Counted from the first letter of the stretch, positions 11,959 to 23,857 are shown. The stretch is 64,000 bases of DNA from Progne subis subis (GCA_022316685.1 JAKJHU010000023.1:2157192-2221191), one strand, 5' to 3'. The notes: generated by a model not told the origin, from the sequence alone. A program made the numbers and translations.

Positions 11959-14520
11959 TTTCTTACCCAAGATTGATTTACACTGAAGTTTTTAAAATAG
12001 TTAATAAAATGTAAGTGCTAGCCTCATTTAGAACAAAGAAATTGTTAACATTACAATGACAAGTGGTCTGAACCAATTTATCTTATAAGTTTTATTACCA
12101 GAAATGACTGAACTATTCTGTCTGGACTCCTCTGTTGAGATAACATACTTTTGATTATTGAAAAGGACATTTTATCATTTAACAGTTTAACAGTCATAAT
12201 TTTGAAATACCAAGACACATAAAATAGTTTTTGTAATGAGAAAGTTGGAGGAACCGAAAGAATAAGCTGTGGTTTCATTCCTAGATGATAGGCATGGTTA
12301 GAGAGTGAATAATGTGAACTATTTTCTGAGACTGTAATCCTGCAAGGGGGTGTTCAAAATGAGAAAGATACTCTGAACTTATATTTGCCTTTAATAAAAA
12401 ATGTTTCTTTAAAATTTTATGTCTGTCACTTTAAAAGCTCTAAAAGTCCAGAGCCACATTCTATATATTTTACAGTGGGACAGGCAGTTTCTGAAGGAAG
12501 AAAATACATAATATAAATAGGAGCACTGGAATGAACCCTAAATATTTCCTGTAAAGCTACTTTCTAAAGCTGCCCAACTGATTTCTAAAACTCATAATCA
12601 GTCTTTATGTATTAATAGAAATATTCTTGAAGAATTTGCTAAGAGACAACACATCCTTCTCCTCCCTTTAGGAACATAATGCAGTAGCAGCTGAAGAACA
12701 CTTTGCTCACTTTCTTGCCTTGGAGGGGCCACAAGATCATGGTTTAAATTCTGTGAATTAATTCATATTTTTTTTGGAATAACTCATTTTTCCATGCTTC
12801 TGAAGGTCAGAGGATTTTTACTTTCACTTACTATATCTTTAAATTAAACCTTCAGAGTTTTTAGGATCTTTCAGCTCTCACACCCAAGCAGAAGATGCTG
12901 AAGTGTACAGAGATTAAAATGCCCTTCACTTTATCTTGGTATAATTCCTCTATGTGCAGCAGAAAGCAAAGGAAAAAAAAAAAAAATTCTTTTTATATCA
13001 CATCAGTCCATAAGAACGACCAGGATTGTTACATGCAAAAGTGTCTGATCATTTTTGAAAACAATCTGTTTGATGACTGCCTGACAGATTCCCAGGTACA
13101 TGTGATGCTGTGTTCATGAAACATTTAATTATTTTCATGTCATTTTCACTGGTGTTGGTCAATATTTGCTCTCCCAAGTATAGCAGAATTGAGCATTCTC
13201 TGGCTCTGAGAGGGCTCTCCCACAGAGGGAGGCTGCTGTCCATGTCCTCCTGCCATCCTGGGGAGCTCAGCAGGTCTCAGTTTAGGACTGCTGCTTCCAG
13301 GGTCACAAGAGAATTGGCTTTGGTCATAATCACTTTCCATCTTGGCCACAGTTTGGGTCAGTAACTTTCTTTAGAGGTTGGATAACTACAGTGTTCTGCT
13401 CAAGACATTATTTCAATAGTTTAGGCAAGAAGAATGAGTTTCCGAGATTGTTCATTAAGAGCTGGCTCATTAGCCAACATAAGTTCATGGGAGCAGACAA
13501 TATTTGTGGTGAGCTCCAGGCTGATGCCCACAAGTATTTCTGAGATGATTGTGCAGCCCAAGGAGAAGGGAGGGATGCACCACCACAATGAGATTTTGCT
13601 GAAGTTTTTATTCAGTAAATTACTGTTTTGCTCTAACTGCAGCCAAACAAGTTTGTGTTGCATACTCATTACATACTTTATTAAGAATAGGTTTTGATTT
13701 AAAAATGAAACTATACATATTTAGGCAGCTTTTTTTTCCTAAGAATAGCCTTCCTGGCATTATATGGCTATAACAATTTGACTTCAGCCTGTCTGCATTG
13801 TTTTTCATTCTCTTAAAAAATACGGTTAGAAACAGCCAACACAGCTTATATCAGATATCAATATTAATAACTGTGCTATCCGTGTAATATATGCAACACC
13901 TTAAAATTCTGTTTTCTCACTTTTTTAGGAATTTCAAAGTGATTTCATATAAATTCATACACAAGAACACTCAAAGGTTGCTCTGTTTGGTTGCCTACCA
14001 GTATGATTTATAAAAATCAGAGGTTTTCATTCTTGTTTGTCTTTTGTAGAGTATTTCACTTTGGGAATATTCTTAGTGCTGTAGGATCTGCACACTTAAA
14101 TTTGGGTTTTTTTATGGGATGACTTGGTATCATAATCTTTGAAACATTACTTTGGTTTTGGTTTTTAACACAAAGAGTATGCCATAAGCATTAGGTCAGC
14201 AGTTGCCCACTTCTAAGCATTTTATGTTCTGTCTACAGTTTATTCCACTGATCTGATAGCTGTTTTCATTCGAAATGCAGCATAAGCAAGGGTAGCCAGT
14301 TATCTTTTGGAGAGAAAACAGCACTGACAGAAGTAGTAGACATGAAATATAACAGTGTTTGTATGTATTTTTTTGTCAAGTCAAAAACTATTGTTGCCTA
14401 CAAGGTGTGTTTTTTATCCTTGTAGACATTTTATAGTGTTTTTAGAATTTTAGACTTCTATACTTATGTATTTTTCTTCTAGCCTTTTTCTGTTTCCCTT
14501 ATGTCAGAAAACCATCTGGG

Positions 14521-14676
14521 TTGTGGTTTTGTTTTTTTTTTTTTTTTTTTGTTTTTTTTGTTTGTTTGTTTGTTTGTTTGTTTGTTTGTTTGTTTGTTTT
14601 TTTGGTTTTTTTTTTGTGTTTTTTTTTGTTGTTTGTTTTTTGGGTTTTTTTTATTGTTTGCCTTTTTTTTTTTTTT
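14521..14676 (+). repeat. T/G-only low-complexity tract with (GTTT)n
   Basis: About 155 bases are made almost wholly of T and G, including roughly ten tandem gttt units near 14559-14597 and several runs of nine or more T. It translates into phenylalanine, cysteine and valine-rich low-complexity frames, or lysine, asparagine and threonine-rich ones on the other strand. These are not genes. Confidence 0.9.
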
Positions 14677-15395
14677 AATTGAGAACACAATTTGAAATAC
14701 CTGTGAAGAAACTCTTTTTATTAGAAATAGGTTTCTATTTTTATTAGAATATTTTTGTTTTTTATACTTCATTGGCAGTTATTAGAACCAATCTGAAATT
14801 AGCCTCGGTACTATTTTTTCATAGAAGGTCATGAGTCCAAGATTTTTCAGTGCTCTTCTGTATAATATTTACATTAGCATGAGAGAAAGCAGAGAAAATG
14901 CTGATCATTAGGAAAAAAAATATACATTGTTGTTGTTCCTCAGACGAAGTGTTGGGGTTCCTTAGTTAAGCACTTGTCATACATGAGACAATTCAGTGTC
15001 TGATCTAGAGAAAGAAGGATTTTCAGATGAAGTATTTTCAAACAAATACAGACAACATAGATCATCACAGATTTCTTAAAATATGATATCCCTAACCTCA
15101 GTCAACTGTTAAGGCATTCTTTTTAAAATGTAACAGATATGGACATAGACCATGAAGTATTGCTATGGAAACTATTACCAGTGAAAACCACTGATCAAGG
15201 TATCCCTTTCCACAGTGGAAAAAATTATATCTTGCTGCAGAAATGTGATGTGATTGGGTGCAATTTCTTATTGCATTGCATATTATTTGAAATCTAGATT
15301 TGCACAGTTCAGAAATTAATTTGTGCAGAAGGGATGTATGCCGACTATTTTCAGTGCTTCATTTTTTATATTTCTGTAAGACAGTATTTCCTTTT

Positions 15396-15569
15396 AACAA
15401 AACAAAACAAAAAACAACAAACAAACAAACAAACAAAACAAAAAAAACCCCAAAAAACGCCCCAAAAAACAAAACAAACAACAACAACAACAAAAAAAAA
15501 ACAACAAAAAACCCCCACCACAAACAAACAAAAAAACACCAAACAAACCAACCAAAAAACCCAACAACT
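15396..15569 (+). repeat. A/C-only low-complexity tract
   Basis: About 174 bases are limited to A and C apart from a single G near 15459. The tract includes acaaac, caa and cccc sub-blocks. It is one of the two longest such tracts in the window. The frames in it are low-complexity artefacts. Confidence 0.9.
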
Positions 15570-15904
15570 ATAAAGTGCATCAGATTTCCAAGCCTGCTTT
15601 CCTGCTTTTTCTGATGAGGGTTCAGTTACTGACCATTGTGTTTCTCACATGAGCCACTTCTGTAGCTTGTGGATTTTTTTTTCCTTAATTAAAAACTAAA
15701 CTACATTAAACCACGACACAGAGTCATTGCTATTACCTAGCCTAGCACATGTTTAGGGATCTGCGTAAGTTTTGTGTGATTATTAGATCTATGCAATTCA
15801 GAGTGAAGTTGTTATTGTGAAGATTGAAAATTTCATTTTTAGTGATTACATTGCATGCACTGCACTTCCTGAGGTCAGCTCACTTGGTTGAGCTCTAGTC
15901 CCAT

Positions 15905-15980
15905 ATGGGCCATTCACATAGGCATTGGCCTCGATGGTCCTCTGTGTCCCTTCCAGCTCAGAGCCTGCTGTGTTCCTGCT
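15905..15980 (+). mobile_element. Possible CR1-like 3' fragment, sense
   Basis: The block 'ggcctcgatggtcctctgtg' (15926-15945) followed by 'tcccttccagctcagag' resembles the stretch just before the terminal repeats of several avian CR1 subfamilies and ERV LTRs. The terminal repeats themselves are missing or decayed. The assignment is weak. Confidence 0.4.
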
Positions 15981-16847
15981 TGTGGTTCTAGTGATAAACT
16001 TTAACTTTCAGTTGTAAACTGCAATGAAAGGCTTTATTAGCTGCTTTCAGCATTTTTTTGGCACAAATTTGTCAGTCGAAATTCTTTTTGCCAACTATAA
16101 AAACATTTTGTGCCTTGGTATAATTTTTTAATGGAAGCCTAAGCATATTTATATGTATAGTTTGTTTTTGAATTAAATTACTAACAGAGTAGCTAAACTT
16201 GTTCAGAACTTTTTGAAAAACGTATGGGATCGTATCTTCTGTAGCGAATGTGTTTTTTACTTTTCTTCTGTCCTTGTTTTCTACTGTTATACTAATCAAT
16301 AAATACTTGTTGATTTCTCTTGACTTTAAGCAGTAGACCGGAAATGGGATTTCTGTTCTCATAAGAGATACTTGGCTTCTAAAAAATAAGTATAAGGTTG
16401 GCCTTTGCAGAAAAGAGAAATCAACAGTAATACATTTTTGCTTGATTTTAAAACATTATGATTTCGCATGTGTTTTTGAGCTTTTTCTGCTTCCTAGAAT
16501 GGTTTTCAAAAAATATGTCTGTGGATTGCTCATGCCTAGCATCGCATGTGGTGTAAAGGTTTGTTGGTTTGGGTTTTTTAATTGTCATGTTTTCCATAGA
16601 TTCTCTGTAAAGTCAGCGAGTATCTTGCTACTTTTTTGCATGCATCATTTTATGAGCTGTTGTGGTAAATGCTTCTCTAAATATGTGGTAAATATTATTG
16701 TCATTTTTCACTATTTAGAACACTTGATGTTTTTGAATAATAGTGAAATATCTAATTGAATATGAATTTTTTTTTTGTTTCCCTCCATCTTTACTGATCT
16801 TGGTCAGTTCACTGATTTTGTATTACAAAATATGTATAGCCATCTCT

Positions 16848-16932
16848 GGGGGTTTTTTTTTTGTTGGTTTTTTTTTTTTGTTTGTTTGTTTTTTTGTGGG
16901 TTTTTTTGTTTTTTTTTGTTTTGTTTTTTTGT

Positions 16933-16964
<32 letters not shown>

Positions 16965-16967
16965 TGA
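16848..16967 (+). repeat. T/G-only tract 87 bases upstream of exon 10
   Basis: About 120 bases of T with single or paired G lie here, ending in five ttttg units. The transcript would be U/G-rich here, directly upstream of the exon 10 acceptor at 17055. The family of T/G tracts is described in the findings. Confidence 0.9.
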
Positions 16968-17054
16968 GAATACAATGGTCTTCCATTTATTTCTTTGTAG
17001 AACTGTCTGAGCAGATGCCATTATCATTGCTCTTATAATTTTGGTTTTGATCAG

Positions 17055-17240
17055 TTTTTAGAAAGTGTTGAAGAAAAGAAATTTAGCACTGTGCGGATGG
17101 GGGCTGGAGATCTTGAAAACTACCAAACTGCTTTAGAAGAAGTACTCACATGGCTTCTCTCTGCTGAAGATGCATTACAAGCACAAGGAGATATATCCAA
17201 TGACGTAGAAGTTGTTAAAGAACAGTTTCACACCCATGAG
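17055..17240 (+). CDS. DMD: Dystrophin exon 10 (end of hinge 1, start of spectrin repeat 1)
   Basis: The exon has 62 codons, in phase 0 at both ends, and begins [10 protein letters not shown] and ends QFHTHE. It follows gatcag at 17049-17054 and is followed by the donor gtatat at 17241. It matches human exon 10 (residues 321-383), which from memory begins HLEAPEDKSF and has 63 codons. The first third, up to about GDLENYQ, is the variable end of hinge 1 and carries the one-codon length difference. From [15 protein letters not shown] onward it is helix A of spectrin-like repeat 1 with its conserved tryptophan. The repeats form triple-helical bundles of the rod that spans actin and membrane complexes. 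Frame and both splice sites agree with exon 11. Confidence 0.97.
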
Positions 17241-17513
17241 GTATATGTTAAACTGATGTTTCAAAATGTATTTATTTTATTCTATTCTTTTTTGCTTGTT
17301 TTGGGGGGATTTGTTTTGGTTTTTATTAATTTTGATTGAGAGAATGTAAACTTTTTGCCCCTTGAAGAAAATTAAAGTGTTTATTTCCAGTTATGGGGTT
17401 TGGTGAGGGGTTTGAAAGTCATGTTGATAAACTGGTGCAGTTCTGATCTTTCATTTCAAAGACTTCAACTGAAACCTGGATTTTTTTTTTTTTTTTTTTT
17501 TTTTAACTTTCAG
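17241..17513 (+). other. DMD: Intron 10 of DMD, 273 bases
   Basis: This is a very short intron between the gtatat donor and an acceptor built on T24 then aactttcag. Reading on from exon 10 without splicing meets a stop at 17337-17339, so retention would truncate the protein. The intron holds no repeat apart from the T run. From memory the mammalian counterpart is many kilobases, so this intron is compact. Confidence 0.95.
17481..17513 (+). promoter_or_regulatory. DMD: Exon 11 acceptor with T24 polypyrimidine tract
   Basis: An uninterrupted run of 24 T (17481-17504) is followed by aactttcag, with the AG at 17512-17513. This is an extreme polypyrimidine tract and a site where length may vary between individuals or be misread in sequencing. 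A run of this length should bind U2AF strongly, and the distance from tract to AG is short. Confidence 0.9.
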
Positions 17514-17695
17514 GGGTTTATGATGGAATTAACAGCTCACCAAGGACGTGTTGGTAATGTTTTACAAGTTGGAAGTCAACTTCTGTCAACTGGAAAACTT
17601 TCAGATGAGGAAGAGAATGAAATCCAAGAGCAAATGAATCTACTTAATTCTCGTTGGGAAAGTCTCAGGGTAGCAAGTATGGAAAAACAAAGCAA
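17514..17695 (+). CDS. DMD: Dystrophin exon 11 (spectrin repeat 1, helices B and C)
   Basis: The exon is 182 nt long, starts in phase 0 at [11 protein letters not shown] and ends at SMEKQS plus two bases of an asparagine codon. The donor is gtaagt at 17696. The length equals that of human exon 11 (residues 384-444). The motif [11 protein letters not shown], at about two thirds of the exon, is the helix C signature of a spectrin-type repeat. It is preceded by [15 protein letters not shown], helix B. About 80 percent of positions agree with my recollection of human dystrophin, and most changes are conservative. The exon completes repeat 1, which contributes to the first actin and lipid-binding part of the rod. 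Confidence 0.98.
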
Positions 17696-18958
17696 GTAAG
17701 TAATATGTCAGTTGAAATAATATATACTGATTTTGACTGAAAAAATCCTGAATTTGACTAACAGTTGGGTTCTTTCTTAATTTCACTGTGAACAAAACTC
17801 CATCTTGTATTTGTTTTAACCTGAAATTTGATCTGCAGTGGTTTTGAATTTTGCATGTTGTTTGGAGCCTGAAAGCCACATAAAACAGCAGCTATTAACA
17901 ACTTGGACACAGATAACACTTTGACCAAAATTTACAGTTGTTTCAACAAATATTGTTTTGCACTCTATTGAGCTACAAAGGAGACAATCTTTGCAAAGAT
18001 AAAAAAAGATTAGGGAAACAGATCTTTAAGGCCTGTAAAACTGAGTCCCATTAAAAGAATAAATGAGCGCTTAGCTTTCTGGAAATATTGCCATAGTTTT
18101 ATCTGAGTGCAAATTACACTATTTAAAAAAGGGCAAGTCCTGTAGGTTAAAGTAGCACTACAAGCAGAAGTAGAGAAATAATCTATTAAATATTCACCAT
18201 AATATTTGGAGATTTTTAATATTACTGTATCTGATTTTGAAATTTTGATTTATGTAGTACCATCCAGGATGAGAAATCCCGTAAATGTAAGAGCTTATGA
18301 TTGTGCCACAGGAGAGCAATTTGGTTTACAGGATACAGAGATAAAGTATATATTTTCTTACTTTCTTCATAAATATACATTGAACATATTCAGTTATTCA
18401 TCTTTCTCCTCTCTGAGCTTTTTCCTGTTCTATCTTAAAGCCTTTTGGAGTTGAGGGTTTTGCTCATTGCATTAAAAAGCAAATGGATTTTCAACAATTG
18501 CATGACATAACTCTCTTGCAATATGTTCTTAGCAATTCCAAACTTTTGTTTTCTTTTCAGCTTGCTAGTGAGTATTGAGAATGTTTCCTTTATTCTGTCC
18601 TCCTCTGCCTACAAAATAGTTGATGGGTTTCAGATATTTCAACCTAACTTATTCCAGTTCTAATATTTTTTTTTGAGACAAAAATCTATGATGCTTTACA
18701 GTAGAAAGTTTTTATTGTCCATACTTATTTTCATTTTAATGAACACGTGCAAGTAGCTATGTCCCTGAATGCTACTTTGTCTACTTAAAATGTCTTTTAA
18801 CACCAGTTGTTAAACCCATCTCCCAGCTGAAGCTTGGCAAATTGATTGGCTTAGTATCTTCTAAAGCAGGTCGTAGCTGGGTAATATGAATTCTGTAGAA
18901 GACATAAAGTGATAGGGGCTTCACAGAGAGTGTTGTGCTACTATTTAATTTCCTATAC

Positions 18959-19027
18959 AAAAAACAAACAAACAAAAAAACAAAACAAAAACACCAAAAA
19001 AAACAAAAACAAAAAACACCCACCCAA
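18959..19027 (+). repeat. A/C-only low-complexity tract
   Basis: About 69 bases of A with single or paired C, free of G and T. It is of the same kind as the other tracts in the window. Confidence 0.85.
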
Positions 19028-20902
19028 ATCTGTGATAATTCAATGAGATTTGGGATAGGGCAAGAGAAAATTTCTCAGGAGTGATATACTTAGATATATT
19101 TAATTCTGGCCTTTTGGTCAAACCCCTATTTTTCAAGAAACTGGCTGGAGGATTATAAAAAGCTATCATATCACAATATAATATATTTCTCAGTTAATAC
19201 ACATAATTTAAACTCTCAGGATCCATCTTCTACTTCAGCTTAAAGCACAATCTTCTGAGCACATTGCTGTAATCTTGTCCCTAAGGCAACAGTGGCATGT
19301 TTAGCCAAACAGGGGTGTTTTTTTGTGAAGATGAGAGCAGCAAGGCTGTCTGACCTCTGTAATGGTAATAGGAAGTGTAAGAAAAGGTACCACACTTTAC
19401 AGCACAGGGAAAACAAACCATGCAATAAGCAAGGACAAGCGGAAGATATACTGATAAAGATGCTATAAAAGTGAAAGTGTCCTAGAGAAAGTGATTAGGA
19501 GGTCAGAATGTCAGAGAGAGTTTGGAACACAACAATGCCTTTTTGTAGAAGTAGCCCAGACTGTATTTCTCATGTATTCACTATATATTGAAAGTATCTG
19601 ACTCTTCTAATAAGCAGTGCACTAGCATGCTGTAGGAAAACTTTTTTTTTTTTTAAATTTCATTTTCTTTGCCTTTCCCAAACAGGATTTTCTAGTAAAG
19701 CATCTCAGTGATAAATATGCCACTGTAGAGAAAAACAATGCAATTTACCACTCTGTAGGGAGTTCTACAACTTTTAAAAGACATTAAATTCAATGAAAGT
19801 GTTTTGGTTTTTGTTTTTTGGGTTTTTTTAATTTAAAACTTATGAGAGCCATATTATAAACAAAGGTTGTGAAAATCTCCTGAGGTATATAAATAAACCC
19901 TTATATCAGACGTTTATAAAAGTATTTTGAAAACAAGGAAGTACCTGGTGAATGGTAAGAAAGAAGAAACATTCTTTTGCTTAGGAATATACTGTGAACA
20001 TTTTTTTTGTGATTATTTAATTTTTGATTTTATGCTCCTTACTTAATAATATCAATATTATGTATAATATATATTTCATTACATTTTCATTTTCTTAAAT
20101 TCATTTTACTTTTAACAGGTTTCCTGTAGAGTTTATTTAATTTATTGCTCAGAGGAATATCTCCAGGATGAAGCAATGCACTTTATGATAGCTTAGTTTA
20201 GAACATCAAGACAATAGAACACACATTTGAAAGTGAAGGACTGAGATCTGAGATCCTTAATCCCTTGTGAACCATGGGGTCTGTTGAAAAAGGGCATCAT
20301 CTTTCTGTACTCTGTCCATAATTAATACGATGGAAACTACCATATGAGGCCTCTGGTTGTTTTAATAAATCTTTAATGTACAACTTCCAGTTAAGAAACA
20401 TATAAAAAGATTAAAAAAAGCAAATCTGAAATTGTAAAATACTTTTGATAAAGATTTTGTTTAGGAAAGTTTAGAGCGTTTCTAAACAGTCAAGTGTAAG
20501 CGGAGATCTGTAATGGATTTTTGGCTGGATCATTTTGGATCTATCTATATGATTTGATTAGGCAAAACTGAAGTAATTACTGATTTTTTTTTCAGTGATT
20601 TTTTTTAATTATCTATTGAATAACTGAAAAGATAGTATTTTTCCTATTTGATATCCCAAATTAGAGGAAGCCTGGTAAAGTCAGCTGTTTGAGCATTTTT
20701 TTCAAAATATTTGTAGTAGATAAACAAGCTTTAAAAAAAAACGAGTGTAGAAATGTTGAACTCCAGCTCTAATAGTAACTAAACTGGAAGATAAAGCTTT
20801 AACAGACTGAATATTATATGAAGTAGTCCGTTCCCAAATAAAAAACCTTAAAAACAGATTTTCTAAATCAAAACGATTTCCAAGAAATTTTGGTTGCCTT
20901 CT

Positions 20903-21083
20903 CTATAGAACCATAGAATTTGCTGGGTTGGAAGGGACCCATAGTGGTCATGAGTCCAACTCCTGGCCCTGCAGAGACACCCCAGGAGTCACACCCTGTG
21001 CCCGAGAGAATTACCCAAACACTTCCTGAGCTCTGTCAGGCTGCTGCTGTGACCACTGCTCTGGGGAGCCTGTTCCTCTTTCA
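20903..21083 (-). mobile_element. CR1 3' end, antisense, just upstream of exon 12
   Basis: The + strand reads 'agaaccatagaatttgctgg' then 'gttggaagggaccc'. The CR1 3' UTR blocks 'gagtccaactcctggccc' (20952-20969), 'tgagctctgtcagg' and 'tggggagcctgttcc' follow. This is the reverse complement of a CR1 3' end of about 180 bases, fairly well preserved and so younger than the others here. It lies inside the last 310 bases of intron 11. Confidence 0.9.
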
Positions 21084-21212
21084 AAGCATATATTTCTATT
21101 CTGCTTTCAAATGTAACCTTGTGGAAATCTGTGAATATGCAGGGCAGATGTTTCTTTTGGCCTCTTGTTTTCTTCACTTATAAATTCTGATTATTTTTTC
21201 TTTGTTTTACAG

Positions 21213-21363
21213 TTTACATAAAATCCTAATGGATCTGCAGAATCAGCAGCTAGCCCAGCTAGCTGACTGGCTGACAAAAACAGAGGAAAGGACAAAGAAA
21301 ACTGATTTGGAGCCTTTAGGTCCCGATCTAGAGGATCTAAAGCGACAAATAGAAGAGCATAAG
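21213..21363 (+). CDS. DMD: Dystrophin exon 12 (spectrin repeat 2, helix A)
   Basis: The exon has 151 nt, identical to the human length. Its first base completes the asparagine codon begun in exon 11, followed by LHKILMDLQNQ. It ends in phase 0 at LKRQIEEHK, followed by the donor gtatgc. It corresponds to human residues 444-494. The block LADWLTKTEERTKK carries the conserved repeat tryptophan. EPLGPDLEDLKRQ matches human dystrophin residue for residue in my recollection. It joins repeat 1 to repeat 2 of the rod. Confidence 0.98.
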
Positions 21364-21856
21364 GTATGCTGTGGTGTGCTTCCAAAGGCATAAAAACCAA
21401 ATTGGGTGTTTGACATTTTAAAAACTCTACTCCTGCTGTTAGAGCATAGCAAAGTAATATGAAATCTTGGTTTAATATTTATTGTTCTGTACAGTTAACA
21501 AGCTTTTGTAGACTTACTTTATCACAACTGTAAGTTTTATTCTGATATATAAAAAAAAAAATTGCTTTCTTTTTATATATAAGCAATATACTAGAATATG
21601 CAAGGCAGCTGTAACATCATTTTATTACATTAAAATGAGGATGTATCAGGTTTTTTTAAAATACCTGTGTATTCTACTTGAATCATGCTTTTTTCTCTTA
21701 CATGTTGTAGCAGCAATGATGCAGTAGTCAGACGACATAATATTGTTAGGACTCAAGAGATTCTGAATCTATATTTGCACTGAATATATATTATGCATTG
21801 TAAAATGCACTACTTTCTAACAGTAGAAAATACTTTTTGGTAATATATTTAAATAG

Positions 21857-21939
21857 CACCAAAAAAAGCCACCCAAAGCAACCAACCAATTAAACAAACA
21901 AACAAAAAAACCCCAAAAACAAACTACCAAAAAAACCCT
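21857..21939 (+). repeat. A/C-rich low-complexity tract
   Basis: About 83 bases are mainly A and C, with a few G and T at the start, merging into pure aaac and cccc blocks. Confidence 0.8.
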
Positions 21940-23590
21940 CAGGAATAGAATATAAGATGGAATTTGGCCACTTTATTCCATTTTGCAATTACATAACAAT
22001 AACTTTTTAATTGGAAGAATTAAGAACTAAAAGGAGAGGATACCTTGTGTAATAGATTGATTCCATTTATTGGATTAGATTGCCTTGCTTCATATTAATT
22101 TATATTTAAACATAAATTTATATATGTGTCTGTAGCACATGATGATGATAAGGAAACACAGAAAAATATAGAAAACAGAGATGATTTGTGACATGATGGA
22201 GATTTAATGTAATGACCTGTTAATGTCTCTAGATCAATGGCTCAGATCAGTTCCTTGCCTTGGTATCTTGAGAGATTTAGCACTTGATGCTTCATGGTCT
22301 GTGTCAGTGCTAATCCAGGTGTTAGAGGGCAGATCACCCTGAAAAACAATTCAAACTGAAATCAGCTTGTACAGTTCTTTTAAAAAAGGTCAAAAGCTGC
22401 AAAAGGCTTCATGATGCACTTGTGTGTTAAAGATAATTTTTTGCATTCTGATTAAGGAGTGCTACTGAAGAAGAATACAAATTCTGCAGCTCCTGCTGTT
22501 GTTAGCGCTGTTTGTGCTTGCCCTGTGAGGAGACAATGCATTCCAGTATGAGAGTTTGCTAGCTAAGGACATTTTCTGACATTAATTTTTCTTTTAAAAA
22601 AAAGAAAAAAAACCCAGTAGGTAAATATGAAATGGTAATTAGGGAAAGAAACATGAAAGATTTTTAATGTATCAGTACTAAGACTTAAATAACTTTACCC
22701 CTTTTTCTATGCATTTTATGCTTGAATACTAACATAAAATGTAATCCTTTTATTCATGCAATCTCTTTATGCTGCTTCTTTCTAATACTGAGAAAAATGG
22801 GTATTTAGCTTGTATTTGAAGATTCTGAGTGAAGACATGCAGAAATCTCTTTTCCACATGCTAGTTCTTCATTTTGGTGTGCTGAGTTAGTGAACATTAT
22901 TTATTTATGCGTATTACTTTTCAAATCTGTTTCATGTGTGAGAGGCAATTTAGCTAGAAATGCTGGAAATAAAATGGTTTGGGTTTAATTTTAATTACAT
23001 TTATATTCATTTATCACTTGCCTTATTCAGAAGTCAAAGAACAGGATTTTTCATTCTTTCTTTATTGAGAGAAAGCGTCATATAATTTTATTGAATTTCG
23101 CATACAGCAAGGCTACCTCCTATAGCAAGGGTTAAACATGGGATTTCAATGGGACAGTTATTGCTTCACTATTGAACAAGCAAATAAAAAAGCAAAACTC
23201 CAAAACCCTTCATGTTTTCTCTTAGTCTCACATGAGTCCGGTTGTATCAGAAAACAATATTTTGTAAATTCGTAAGAGGAGCCAGAAATTTGAAGATATA
23301 AAGGGTAGTCATAATTTCAAATGAAACAAACTTCAGCAAACATGATAGGTTTGGGATGTTGTCATCTTTTCACTGTCTCCTCTTTACCCTTATAATTTTG
23401 CCTTCCTCTCTTTACCTGTTCATTAGTAGGTACTTTTCATTCTATTTATTTCACGTTATATATCCCTCTTTGACTTATGATTTCCATACATCTGATTTAT
23501 TTATTCTATGTATTTTAAAATGATGTTGCAAAAATATTGGTCTTGAGTTCTTGTGACTGACACATCAGTTTCTCTGCTGGGTCATATTAC

Positions 23591-23615
23591 AAAAAAAAAA
23601 AAAAAAAAAAAAAAA
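23591..23615 (+). repeat. A25 homopolymer
   Basis: An uninterrupted A run lies in intron 12. No retroposed body with target-site duplications was recognised at its 5' side. Confidence 0.9.
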
Positions 23616-23857
23616 GACCCCACTAATGTGCATTGAGAATGGCAACCAACAATCAGAACAGAGAAAAACCACATCATTCTTCCCAGCATGCTGCTTAGGT
23701 CCAAAATATATGAGGTTGTTACCTTGATAGTACTGAAAATTTTCTGAGTGGACTGAAGTGGTAAAGTAGAAAATTTTATGCCATTAGGAAGGTACAGAGT
23801 TCTGGTAAGAAATTTGGCATAGTCAATATATTTTGGAAGATTAGTTAAACATTTCAG

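Larger units (their letters stand above)
1..17054 (+). other. DMD: Intron 9 of DMD, 3' part
   Basis: These 17 kb hold no dystrophin exon. The conserved actin-binding and hinge 1 residues of exon 9 are not found in any frame. The content is old CR1 pieces, one solo LTR, five large A/C or T/G low-complexity tracts, and AT-rich unique DNA with no recognisable feature between them. The long unique stretches at 3.3-9.3 kb and 12-14.5 kb show only short chance reading frames. The intron ends in an ordinary acceptor, gatcag, at 17049-17054. Human intron 9 is tens of kilobases long from memory, so only part of this intron may be seen here. Confidence 0.9.
17696..21212 (+). other. DMD: Intron 11 of DMD
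   Basis: The intron is 3,517 bases long, with donor gtaagt and acceptor ttgttttacag. It contains an A/C tract at 18959-19027 and a CR1 3' fragment at 20903-21083. The CR1 piece ends only 130 bases before exon 12. The rest is AT-rich DNA in which I recognise nothing. Confidence 0.95.

Noticed and set aside
14466..14772. Several open frames of phenylalanine, cysteine and valine-rich or lysine, asparagine and threonine-rich sequence
   Set aside because: They lie in a T/G two-letter tract and are artefacts of low complexity. The same applies to frames in the tracts at 15.4, 16.8, 23.9, 34.0, 41.7 and 57.2 kb.
17091..17339. Apparent ATG-started 82-codon gene
   Set aside because: The ATG is an internal methionine of dystrophin exon 10. 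The true exon starts at 17055 and ends at the donor at 17241.
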